8,946 bases of DNA, taken from Solobacterium sp. (lineage in GTDB: Bacteria; Bacillota_I; Bacilli_A; Erysipelotrichales; Erysipelotrichaceae). The stretch spans positions 1-8,946 of the forward strand of contig JAEEYJ010000082.1 of assembly GCA_016291725.1 (NCBI GenBank), written 5' to 3'. Shown here in pieces: positions 1-6,079 of the stretch (the first letter of the stretch is position 1; every line of letters begins with the position of its first letter). The translations under genes were made by a program, and so were the position numbers. The notes beneath the pieces were generated by a model that saw only the letters and a program-made list of their open reading frames with translations, was not told the origin of the DNA and did no database searches.

Positions 1-44
1 CAAGCTTTCCAAGCCTGCCCCTTCAACCACTTGGGTATTTCTGC
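1..44 (-). tRNA. tRNA-Ser (anticodon GGA), 5' part only, cut by window edge
   Basis: Read on the - strand from 44 down to 1, the sequence folds as the 5' half of a serine tRNA. It has a 7-base acceptor 5' strand (GCAGAAA), then T8 A9, and a D-arm with CCC/GGG stem and the AAGTGGTTGAA loop typical of tRNA-Ser. Next is a 5-bp anticodon stem CAGGC/GCTTG closing the loop TTGGAAA. The anticodon is GGA (window bases 8-10), which reads UCC and UCU codons. The variable arm, T-arm and acceptor 3' strand lie outside the window, so the acceptor pairing cannot be checked. The D-arm and anticodon are seen directly; class II identity (long variable arm) is known of the family but not visible here. Confidence 0.9.
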
Positions 45-57
45 ATTTAGCATAAAC

Positions 58-85
58 ATAATAGCATATCCCGGGAAAAGCGCAA
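58..85 (-). promoter_or_regulatory. Promoter of the tRNA-Ser gene (extended -10)
   Basis: On the - strand there is a -35-like TTGCGC (window 80-85), a 16-base spacer and an extended -10, TGC followed by TATTAT (58-63). It sits 13 bases upstream of the tRNA 5' end at 44, leaving a short leader for RNase P removal. The -10 is 5/6 to consensus and the TG extension supports it. The -35 is weak beyond its TTG. Confidence 0.6.
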
Positions 86-143
86 GAGTGAATTTGAACA
101 GTTGAACCGTCTTCAGAAAAACCGCATTCCGTTGTAAAATGGA

Positions 144-1919
144 ATGCAGAACATGGAAAAACAGAAAAAGAAGATATCAGAAATGCTGAACAGGAAAGTG
201 TTCATTGCGGCAGTGCTGGTACTGGCACTGGCTGTACTGGGCATTTTTGTCCTGCATCAGCCGCAGAAGCCGGTTGAAGAACCGGAGCCCACCGCAGAGG
301 TGGATGATCAGGAATACGATGCTTCGGAAGGTATTATCAACGCGGATGAATATGACGGCACCATCCTGGCGGAAACAGAGGATGCCGGCAGGGAGTACAT
401 TGACTCCACGCTTTTCCTCGGTGATTCCAATACCGCCCGCTTCCTGCGCTTCCTTTCCGATGATGACAAAACAGCGTTCACAACCATAAAGAATACCATC
501 GGTGTCGTCGGCATGGGCGTGGATGCGATCGCGTCCTTGCCGTGCATGCAGTTCTCCACGGGTACGTTCACCATACCGCGCTCCGTAGCCATCCTGCAGC
601 CGGAACGGGTCATTATCATGTTCGGTACGAATAATCTCTACGGATCCTCGAAGGAAGCGGAAGGGTTCGCCCAGCGCTATACCCAGCAGATCCTGGCCAT
701 ACAGAAAGCCTATCCCTCGGTGGACATCATCGTTGCGTCCATCCCGCCGGTGTCCAGGGTACGCGACTATACCAACGTATCCATGACACAGATCGACGCC
801 TACAACAAAGCCATTGTCAGGATGTGCGAAGAGAATGACTGGAAGTATCTGAACACTGCCGAAGCGCTGAAGGATCCGCGGACCGGATTTGCCAGGGAAG
901 GCATGATGGACAAGGACGGCCTGCATCTGAGCAGACAGGGTCTGATTACATTGTTCAGCTACATCCGTACACATGCCTGGATTACGGAGGATGACCGTCC
1001 GAAGCCGCTGTCTGCCATTCCGGCCGTCTACGGTGTTGTGCCGGATCTGATCAAGGTCAACCCGCTGAACAACGAAGAGTTCACGGAAGAACCTGCACCT
1101 TCGGAAACACCGGAGCCGCAGAGCTATACGGTGCCGAGTGTTAAGACGCTGGGTGAGCTGCGTTCCTGGGCAAAGGACAAGGGAATCATGATCTCTGTCA
1201 ATCCTTCTGACGCGAAGGATACAGCACAGATCCAGAGCCTGTCTCCCGGCGCAGGATCGGAAATCAAGGAAGGCCAGACAATCAAGGTTACGGTAAAGAC
1301 CAAGGCGGTTTTCACCGTACCTGCATTTGCGACGGAAAGCGAAGCAAAAGCGTGGGAAGCCCAGACCGGCATCAAGGTTACAATCGTGTACGCAGAGAGC
1401 ACACAGCCGGCCGGTACAGTGCTGGAACAGAGTGCAGCGGCAGGGCAGAGTGTGGAAGAAGGCAGTACGATCACCGTTACCGTGGCGAAGGCACAGGCTG
1501 CAGAAAGCCCTGAACCAACAGACAGTCCTGCTCCGACAGACAGCCCGGAGCCTACAACGGCACCGGAACCGACAACCAGTCCGGAACCGACGGAAACACC
1601 GGCCCACACGCACAGCTATACAAGTGCAGTGACACAGGCGGCGACCTGCGGTGCGCCGGGTGTGATGACCTATACCTGTTCCTGCGGGGACAGCTACACT
1701 GAAGCAATCCCGGCAACGGGTGCACACAGCTGGCAGGAGAACGGCAGAGTGGATGCGTCCTGTGCATCCCCCGGCTCAATTACCTGGATCTGTCCGGTCT
1801 GTGGGGCAACCTATACAGAAACCATTCCGCAGCTGACAGAAGGATGCGGTACAGAAACACCGCCGGAGCCGACGGATACACCGCCGGAAGAACCGCCGGC
1901 TGAGAATACAGAAGGATAG
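144..1919 (+). CDS. Membrane-anchored SGNH/GDSL hydrolase with two PASTA domains and Cys repeats
   Basis: Residues 1-19 are Lys-rich and residues 20-38 form one hydrophobic helix, giving an N-in signal anchor; there is no lipobox and no LPXTG motif. An SGNH hydrolase domain follows (about 85-285), with nucleophile motif GDSN (Ser95), GTNN (161-164) and DGLHLS (Asp258, His261), so the triad is complete. Two PASTA-like domains lie at about 326-386 and 388-449. A Pro/Thr/Ser/Glu linker (455-486) leads to two 38-residue repeats with Cys, starting at His490 and His528. PASTA domains bind peptidoglycan or muropeptides in Gram-positive bacteria, so extracytoplasmic esterase action on cell-wall material is likely but inferred; the substrate is unknown. 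The start is uncertain: an in-frame stop at 135-137 bounds it, ATGs stand at 144, 153 and 183, and no clear Shine-Dalgarno precedes the first two. The next gene starts 19 bases downstream. Confidence 0.88.
   Translation: MQNMEKQKKKISEMLNRKVFIAAVLVLALAVLGIFVLHQPQKPVEEPEPTAEVDDQEYDASEGIINADEYDGTILAETEDAGREYIDSTLFLGDSNTARFLRFLSDDDKTAFTTIKNTIGVVGMGVDAIASLPCMQFSTGTFTIPRSVAILQPERVIIMFGTNNLYGSSKEAEGFAQRYTQQILAIQKAYPSVDIIVASIPPVSRVRDYTNVSMTQIDAYNKAIVRMCEENDWKYLNTAEALKDPRTGFAREGMMDKDGLHLSRQGLITLFSYIRTHAWITEDDRPKPLSAIPAVYGVVPDLIKVNPLNNEEFTEEPAPSETPEPQSYTVPSVKTLGELRSWAKDKGIMISVNPSDAKDTAQIQSLSPGAGSEIKEGQTIKVTVKTKAVFTVPAFATESEAKAWEAQTGIKVTIVYAESTQPAGTVLEQSAAAGQSVEEGSTITVTVAKAQAAESPEPTDSPAPTDSPEPTTAPEPTTSPEPTETPAHTHSYTSAVTQAATCGAPGVMTYTCSCGDSYTEAIPATGAHSWQENGRVDASCASPGSITWICPVCGATYTETIPQLTEGCGTETPPEPTDTPPEEPPAENTEG
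1506..1601 (+). repeat. Pro/Thr/Ser/Glu low-complexity linker repeat within the SGNH protein
   Basis: Codons 455-486 encode tandem variants of the 4-5 residue units SPEPT, DSPAPT and TAPEPT. It is a typical wall-spanning spacer between the PASTA region and the C-terminal Cys repeats. The repetition is visible in DNA as recurring ccggaaccgac and cagtcc-type blocks, so length variation between strains is plausible. Confidence 0.8.
1611..1838 (+). repeat. Two 38-residue Cys-containing tandem repeats at the C-terminus of the SGNH protein
   Basis: Unit 1 begins at His490 and unit 2 at His528. They align as HS(Y/W)…C…PG…(Y/W)xC…CG…YTE.IP. Cys positions match at offsets 12 (Cys502, Cys540) and 22 (Cys512, Cys550). 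The last pair differs: CSC in unit 1 and CPVC in unit 2. Similar H/W/C repeats occur at the ends of clostridial-type surface proteins. Metal binding in a zinc-ribbon manner is possible but unproven. Confidence 0.75.
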
Positions 1920-1938
1920 TAGGGAGCGTGAAGAAACG

Positions 1939-3357
1939 ATGTACGATATTGTGATTGTCGGTGCAGGCATCATCGGTACCCTGATGGCAAGGGAACTGTC
2001 CCGGTACCGGCTGAAGACTGCGCTGATCGATAAAGAAAGCGACGTGGCGAACGAGACATCCATGGCCAATTCCGCCATCGTTCATACCGGCTATGACCCG
2101 GAGGACGGTACCCTGAAGGCTTTGCTGAATGTCAAGGGTGCGGAGATGTATCCGCAGCTGTGCAGGGAGCTCGGCTGCCGGATCAAGCAGACCGGTGCGT
2201 ATATCGCTGCCTGCGGAGAAGAGGAAGAAGCGCATCTGGAGATTCTGGCGGACCGGGCTGAGAGGCGGGGGATTGAGTATGCCTGGCTGAGCAATGAAGA
2301 AGCCCATATCCAGGAGCCCAACCTGAGCGATCATGTAACAAAGGTGCTGGATTTTCCGACGACCTGCGTCATCTACCCGTGGGAAGTAGCCATCGCTGCA
2401 GCGGAAACGGCTGTGAAGAACGGTACGGAACTGTATCTGAACCATGCGTGCACAGGCATCGACCGGACGGAAACCGGTTATGTGGTCCACACAAAGGACC
2501 GGGATTTTGATACGAAGATGATCATCAACTGTGCCGGTATCTTTGCGGATGAACTCTATGCCATGGTCGGAACACCCGACTTCGAGATCAGGCCGCGCAA
2601 AGGCGAGTACTATGTACTGGACAATACCGTGCATTTTGTGAAGCACATTGTTTTCCCTGTACCTTCCGCAAAGGGAAAGGGCGTTCTTGCAGTGCCTACG
2701 GTATACGGCAATACGCTGATCGGACCGAACAGCGACTTCAGTGATCCGGAGATCACTACGACAGCGGAGGGTCTGGCCTATGTCCGGGAGAACATCACCA
2801 AGACGCTGAAGAACATCCCGCTGAACATGTCCATCCGTACATTCGCAGGTCTTCGTCCGTCCGGATCGAGAGGGGACTTCATCATTGAAGAAGCGAAGGA
2901 CGCTCCGGGATTCATCAACATCGCGGGCATCGAATCACCCGGTCTAGCGAGTGCTCCGGCAATCGTGGAATACGCCATTGATAACCTCATCCGTCCCAGG
3001 ACAGCGCTGGAAATCAACGAAGACGCTGTCATGACAAGAGAGCGCCCGGTGGTGATGAGCGAACTGAGCGAAGAAGAACGGACGGAGATGATCCGCAAAG
3101 ATCCGCGCTACGCGAACATTGTGTGCCGCTGTGAACAGATCAGTGAAGGCGAGGTCGTGGACTGCATCAACCGTCCGTGCGGCGCCCGTACGGTCAAGGG
3201 TGTCAAGAAGCGTGTACGCCCGGGAATGGGCAGATGCCAGGGCGGCTTCTGTGAGCCGAAGGTACTGGCCATCCTTTCCAGGGAACTGGGCATTCCGATG
3301 ACGGAAGTTGTTCTGGACGCTCCGGATTCCCACATACTGATAAGGGAGAACCGATGA
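1939..3357 (+). CDS. GlpA-like FAD-dependent glycerol-3-phosphate dehydrogenase/oxidase with C-terminal [2Fe-2S] BFD domain
   Basis: This 472-residue cytoplasmic flavoprotein has the DAO/GlpA fold. The FAD-binding Rossmann motif GAGIIG is at residues 8-13. The stretch ANSAIVHTGYD (His49) matches the conserved His region of glycerol-3-phosphate oxidases. GLRP (304-307) and the GIESPGLASAP stretch (330-340) are typical of the FAD/substrate site. The C-terminal BFD-type domain (about 394-455) carries CRC (Cys396, Cys398) and CQGGFC (Cys433, Cys438), the four ligands expected for a [2Fe-2S] cluster, as in anaerobic GlpA. The likely reaction is glycerol-3-phosphate to dihydroxyacetone phosphate; a related 2-hydroxy acid substrate is not excluded. 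The start follows AGGGAG (1921-1926) at a long 12-base spacing. The stop overlaps the next start (ATGA), implying translational coupling. Domain calls are firm; the substrate is inferred from family and context. Confidence 0.9.
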   Translation: MYDIVIVGAGIIGTLMARELSRYRLKTALIDKESDVANETSMANSAIVHTGYDPEDGTLKALLNVKGAEMYPQLCRELGCRIKQTGAYIAACGEEEEAHLEILADRAERRGIEYAWLSNEEAHIQEPNLSDHVTKVLDFPTTCVIYPWEVAIAAAETAVKNGTELYLNHACTGIDRTETGYVVHTKDRDFDTKMIINCAGIFADELYAMVGTPDFEIRPRKGEYYVLDNTVHFVKHIVFPVPSAKGKGVLAVPTVYGNTLIGPNSDFSDPEITTTAEGLAYVRENITKTLKNIPLNMSIRTFAGLRPSGSRGDFIIEEAKDAPGFINIAGIESPGLASAPAIVEYAIDNLIRPRTALEINEDAVMTRERPVVMSELSEEERTEMIRKDPRYANIVCRCEQISEGEVVDCINRPCGARTVKGVKKRVRPGMGRCQGGFCEPKVLAILSRELGIPMTEVVLDAPDSHILIRENR

Positions 3358-4622
3358 TGAAGAAGTACAGTGCAGTGGTGATCGGCGGCGGCAGTGCAGG
3401 GCTTGCGGCCGGAATCACCTTGAAGGAAAACGGAATCGAAGATGTGCTTGTCATCGAAAAGGATGATATGGTCGGCGGAATCCTGAACCAGTGCATACAC
3501 AATGGATTCGGCCTGCATACATTCAAGGAACAGATGAGCGGACCGGCCTACGCAGAACGCTTCAAGGTGCGGGCTGAGGAAGTGGGGCTGAACATCAAGC
3601 TGAAGACGATGGTCACACATATCCATGAAGACCGGACGATTGAATATGTCAATCCGCAGGAGGGATATGTAACGATCCAGGCGGACGCAATCATACTTGC
3701 GGTAGGCTGCTACGAAAGGAACCGCGGCGCACTGGCCATTCCCGGCCAGCGTCCGGCAGGCGTCTATACCGCAGGGCAGGCACAGCGCTATCTGAACATT
3801 GACGGCTATCAGGTCGGCAGCAGGGTGTTCATCCTGGGCTCGGGCGATATCGGTCTGATCATGGCAAGAAGAATGATGCTGGAAGGCGCAAAGGTCTACG
3901 GTGTTGCAGAGATCATGCCGTATTCCAACGGTCTTCCCCGGAACATCAAGCAGTGCCTGGAAGACTATGATATCCCGCTGTATCTGAGCCATACCGTTAC
4001 CAACATCTACGGCAAGGACCGGCTGGAGCGCATCGAAGTATCGAAGGTGGATGAAAAGCTGCGCCCCATCAAAGGAACGGAAATGTACTTTGATGTCGAT
4101 ACACTGCTGCTGAGCGTCGGTCTGATTCCGGAGAATCACCTGGGCGATGAAGCCGGGATCGCAATGGACCCGCGCATCAAGGGACCGTCCGTGGATGAGA
4201 ACTACATGTGCAGCATCGAGGGATTCTTTGCCTGCGGCAACGGCCTGCATGTCCATGATCTGGTGGACTACGTAACGCTCCAGGCCCAGAGGGCTGCGAT
4301 GGGTGCGGTGCACTACCTGAAGAACGGAAAGCCGCAGGAGAAGGAATGCCGGGTCATGCCGGGCAAAGGTGTACTCTATACTGTGCCCAACCGCATCCAC
4401 CCGCACAATATCGACAAAACCGTTGAGTTCTTCTTCCGGATCAATGAGCCGGTGGATGAAGCAGTCATCACCGTACGCTGCGGTGAACGCGTTCTGAGGC
4501 AGGTAAAGAAGAAATACCTGGTGCCCAGTGTGATGGAACGGATGATGTTCACGGCGAAGCAGCTGGCGGACATTGACGGAGACATTACGTTTGAAATGGA
4601 GGCAGTGAGCCATGACGAATAA
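3354..4622 (+). CDS. FAD/NAD(P)-dependent oxidoreductase, partner of the GlpA-like protein
   Basis: This 422-residue protein has two nucleotide-binding folds of the pyridine nucleotide-disulfide oxidoreductase type. The FAD motif GGGSAG is at residues 11-16 and the NAD(P) motif GSGDIG at 162-167. The second FAD contact region, FFACGN near 291-296, is followed by a helix. The redox-active CxxxxC pair of true disulfide reductases is absent: only Cys47 lies in the matching NQCIHNGFG stretch. It therefore probably shuttles electrons between flavin, NAD(P)H and Fe-S partners and does not reduce a disulfide. Residues after about 335 form a small C-terminal domain. It starts at ATGATG, 5 bases after AGGGAG (3343-3348), overlapping the previous stop by 4 bases, and its end overlaps DUF1667 by 11 bases. 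This gene order is a recurrent trio in anaerobic Firmicutes and Thermotogae (recalled, not searched). Confidence 0.9.
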   Translation: MMKKYSAVVIGGGSAGLAAGITLKENGIEDVLVIEKDDMVGGILNQCIHNGFGLHTFKEQMSGPAYAERFKVRAEEVGLNIKLKTMVTHIHEDRTIEYVNPQEGYVTIQADAIILAVGCYERNRGALAIPGQRPAGVYTAGQAQRYLNIDGYQVGSRVFILGSGDIGLIMARRMMLEGAKVYGVAEIMPYSNGLPRNIKQCLEDYDIPLYLSHTVTNIYGKDRLERIEVSKVDEKLRPIKGTEMYFDVDTLLLSVGLIPENHLGDEAGIAMDPRIKGPSVDENYMCSIEGFFACGNGLHVHDLVDYVTLQAQRAAMGAVHYLKNGKPQEKECRVMPGKGVLYTVPNRIHPHNIDKTVEFFFRINEPVDEAVITVRCGERVLRQVKKKYLVPSVMERMMFTAKQLADIDGDITFEMEAVSHDE

Positions 4623-4977
4623 AGTACTGACCTGTGTCGGCTGCCCCGCCGGCTGCCGGATCAATGTAGAGATGGAAGGGGATGAAATCCGTACCATCAC
4701 CGGCAATACCTGTCCTGTCGGAGAGCAGTATGCCAGACAGGAAGCCGTCTGTCCCATGCGGATCCTGACCTCCACCGTCAGAATCACCGGTTGTCCGTAC
4801 CGGGTGCTGCCGGTAACGACGGACAGGGAGATTCCCCTGGCCTCCGTGGATGAAGTGATGGAAATCATCCGCAGTACCGTTGTCAAAGCGCCGGTATCCT
4901 TTGAGCAGGTGCTCATTGAGAACGTACTGGGTACAGGAGCGAACGTGATTGCATCCAAGTCCATGCCTGCCGCCTGA
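4612..4977 (+). CDS. DUF1667 family protein, Cys-rich small redox subunit
   Basis: This 121-residue protein starts with CVGCPAGC (Cys8, Cys11, Cys15) followed by CPVGEQYA (Cys34). The spacing resembles the [4Fe-4S] N-terminal domain of molybdopterin oxidoreductases, but there is no cofactor domain. Further Cys residues are at 47 and 61. DUF1667 genes regularly follow a GlpA-like gene and an FAD oxidoreductase, so an electron-transfer subunit of that complex is the best guess; cluster binding is inferred from the Cys pattern. GGAGG (4598-4602) lies 9 bases before the ATG, inside the end of the upstream gene, and the 11-base overlap supports coupled translation. The protein ends normally for the family. 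Confidence 0.88.
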   Translation: MTNKVLTCVGCPAGCRINVEMEGDEIRTITGNTCPVGEQYARQEAVCPMRILTSTVRITGCPYRVLPVTTDREIPLASVDEVMEIIRSTVVKAPVSFEQVLIENVLGTGANVIASKSMPAA

Positions 4978-5002
4978 CGCAACGGAAAGCGAGGAAGAGG
5001 AA

Positions 5003-5443
5003 ATGATCAGACAAGCAACAGTGGAAGACGCTTCAAGAATCGCTGAAATATCGGTTTTCACCAAACGGATGAATTACAGAACGATCTTCAACGATGACAG
5101 TGTATCCTTCGGTGAGATGCAGGTCTATCCGCTTGCACTGGAGTACATCAGCAACCCGGACAGCCTGAAAGGAATCCAGGTATATGATGATGAATTCGTC
5201 AAAGGGTTCATTCATATCGACGGAGAAGAAATCGTCGAACTGTATGTAGACAGTTTCTTTGCCGGGCAGGGAATCGGCGGAAAGCTGCTGGATTATGCCA
5301 TAGCGGAAGGATGCCGTTTTCTGTGGGTCCTGGAGAAGAATGCCGGAGCGAGGCGCTTCTATGCAGCGCATGGCTTCAAGGAGACCGGCGCAAGGAAGAA
5401 CGAAGAAGGAACCGACGAATACAGCATTGAAATGAAGCGGTAG
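5003..5443 (+). CDS. GNAT family N-acetyltransferase
   Basis: This is a 146-residue single-domain GNAT protein. The N-terminus MIRQATVEDA is the usual first strand and helix. The acetyl-CoA pyrophosphate loop is QGIGGK (89-94), followed by helix LLDYAIAEG. Motif B is seen as LEKNAGARRFYAAHGF (110-125), with Asn113 and Tyr120 at typical positions. The chosen ATG at 5003 follows GAGGAAGAGG (4991-5000); an earlier in-frame ATG at 4949 lies inside DUF1667, would add an 18-residue non-GNAT tail, and is rejected. The acceptor substrate (protein N-terminus, amino acid or small amine) cannot be told. It sits 25 bases after DUF1667 and 13 bases before the small membrane gene, so it is probably co-transcribed; a functional link to the redox trio is unproven. 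Confidence 0.88.
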   Translation: MIRQATVEDASRIAEISVFTKRMNYRTIFNDDSVSFGEMQVYPLALEYISNPDSLKGIQVYDDEFVKGFIHIDGEEIVELYVDSFFAGQGIGGKLLDYAIAEGCRFLWVLEKNAGARRFYAAHGFKETGARKNEEGTDEYSIEMKR

Positions 5444-5456
5444 GGAGAAAAGGAAA

Positions 5457-5606
5457 ATGACGTGGAATAAACCGGAATGGATGAAGAAGTATCTGGACAG
5501 AAAGACGGTCGGACTGCTGGTGGCAGGATTCCTGCTGATCTGTGCAGGCGAGACAATGATCGAGCTGCGGAAAGCACTGAAGGAATCCAGGGCGGAAGAA
5601 GCGTAG
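5457..5606 (+). CDS. Small single-helix membrane protein, unknown function
   Basis: This 49-residue ORF starts 13 bases after the GNAT stop and follows AGGGAGAAAAGGA, a good binding site. It has a polar, Trp/Lys-rich N-terminus (WNKPEWMKKYLDRK), one hydrophobic segment at about 17-31 (TVGLLVAGFLLICAG) and a charged C-terminus rich in Glu, Lys and Arg. The position inside the operon, the coupled spacing, the coherent topology and the terminator just downstream support a real gene. No family is recognised; it could be a small membrane modulator. Homologues would be easy to miss because of length. Confidence 0.7.
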   Translation: MTWNKPEWMKKYLDRKTVGLLVAGFLLICAGETMIELRKALKESRAEEA

Positions 5607-5661
5607 CTGTACCGGATACACCGGTGCAAAGAAGGCACTGCTCTGAAAACCGGAACACCGG

Positions 5662-5690
5662 AAGCACTCTGAAGAGTGCTTTTTATCTTT
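5662..5690 (+). terminator. Intrinsic terminator of the surface/redox gene set
   Basis: An 8-bp perfect stem, AAGCACTC (5662-5669) with GAGTGCTT (5674-5681), has a TGAA tetraloop and is followed by TTTATCTTT. It lies 55 bases after the small membrane protein stop. Confidence 0.88.
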
Positions 5691-5709
5691 CTGCCGGCTT
5701 AAGCACTGC

Positions 5710-5740
5710 TTGATACACAGCAGCACCCTGCAGGTATACA
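5710..5740 (+). promoter_or_regulatory. Possible promoter of the 67-residue protein gene
   Basis: TTGATA (5710-5715) and TATACA (5735-5740) are separated by 19 bases, longer than ideal. They lie between the upstream terminator and the next ribosome binding site, where a promoter is needed. An imperfect 15-base palindrome (TTAAGCACTGCTTGA, 5699-5713) overlaps the -35. Two CTGCAG hexamers at 5728-5733 and 5747-5752 flank the -10 region. Confidence 0.35.
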
Positions 5741-5770
5741 GTACAGCTGCAGAAGAAAGGTGGAATGATT

Positions 5771-5974
5771 ATGAAAATCGGAGCATTTGTCCGCTATATC
5801 GGAGAAGATACCATTGTCTATCAGCCGGGGCATATTTACGAAGTCACAGACTACGATGAACAGCTGGGACTGTACCAGATCATGTCCGAAGCAGAAGTAC
5901 CGTTCCTGATGTGCGAGGATCTTTTTGAAGAGGTCAGCATATCGGAAGAAAATGAAAGAAATGACGTGCAATGA
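5771..5974 (+). CDS. Small conserved-looking protein of unknown function (67 aa)
   Basis: The start at 5771 is preferred because AAGGTGG (5757-5763), close to the ideal Shine-Dalgarno, stands 7 bases upstream. The earlier ATG at 5765 would leave only 1 base. The protein opens KIGAFVRYIGED, then alternates hydrophobic and polar residues in short strands (IYEVTDYDE, GLYQIM) and ends in an acidic tail (EEVSISEENE). This suggests a small beta-barrel, SH3-like fold; that is inference only. No signal peptide, membrane segment, Cys cluster or known motif is seen. It stands alone between a terminator and the promoter of the M20 gene. I do not recognise the family. Confidence 0.7.
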   Translation: MKIGAFVRYIGEDTIVYQPGHIYEVTDYDEQLGLYQIMSEAEVPFLMCEDLFEEVSISEENERNDVQ

Positions 5975-6026
5975 AAATCCTTGGGAAAATTCAGATACAG
6001 ATCATGGCCGGCAGTGAACGGCAGCG

Positions 6027-6056
6027 TGTACACCGGCATTGCAGTTCGATTATAAT
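6027..6056 (+). promoter_or_regulatory. Promoter of the M20 metallopeptidase gene
   Basis: A perfect -10 TATAAT is at 6051-6056, with a weaker -35 TGTACA at 6027-6032 and an 18-base spacer. The predicted start near 6063 gives a short leader containing AAGGAG (6066-6071), 8 bases before the ATG at 6080. No terminator is seen between the 67-residue gene and this promoter. Confidence 0.7.
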
Positions 6057-6079
6057 ATCTGCCATAAGGAGAATCATCT

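Noticed and set aside
91..112. GTTCAA motifs (- strand) like a tRNA T-loop, hinting at a second tRNA
   Set aside because: The flanking 5-base arms do not pair and no acceptor or anticodon arm is present. They are just a short TTGAAC direct repeat.
1506..1601. Repetitive DNA considered as a CRISPR or minisatellite
   Set aside because: The repetition is in frame and encodes a Pro/Thr linker. There are no spacers or palindromic repeats.
177..1727. Long 516-codon open frame on the - strand
   Set aside because: It lies opposite the SGNH/PASTA gene, is rich in Arg and Cys with no domain pattern, and has no binding site. It is an antisense shadow of biased codon use.
3108..4982. 624-codon open frame on the - strand
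   Set aside because: It spans the antisense of three genes with clear motifs on the + strand. Its translation shows no coherent domain.
4949..5002. Longer GNAT start
   Set aside because: It would add 18 residues with no GNAT similarity and overlap DUF1667. The ATG at 5003 has a GAGG site at proper spacing.
6007..6037. GCCGG…CCGGC inverted repeat as a terminator after the 67-residue gene
   Set aside because: The arms are only 5 bp with a 21-base loop and no T run follows.
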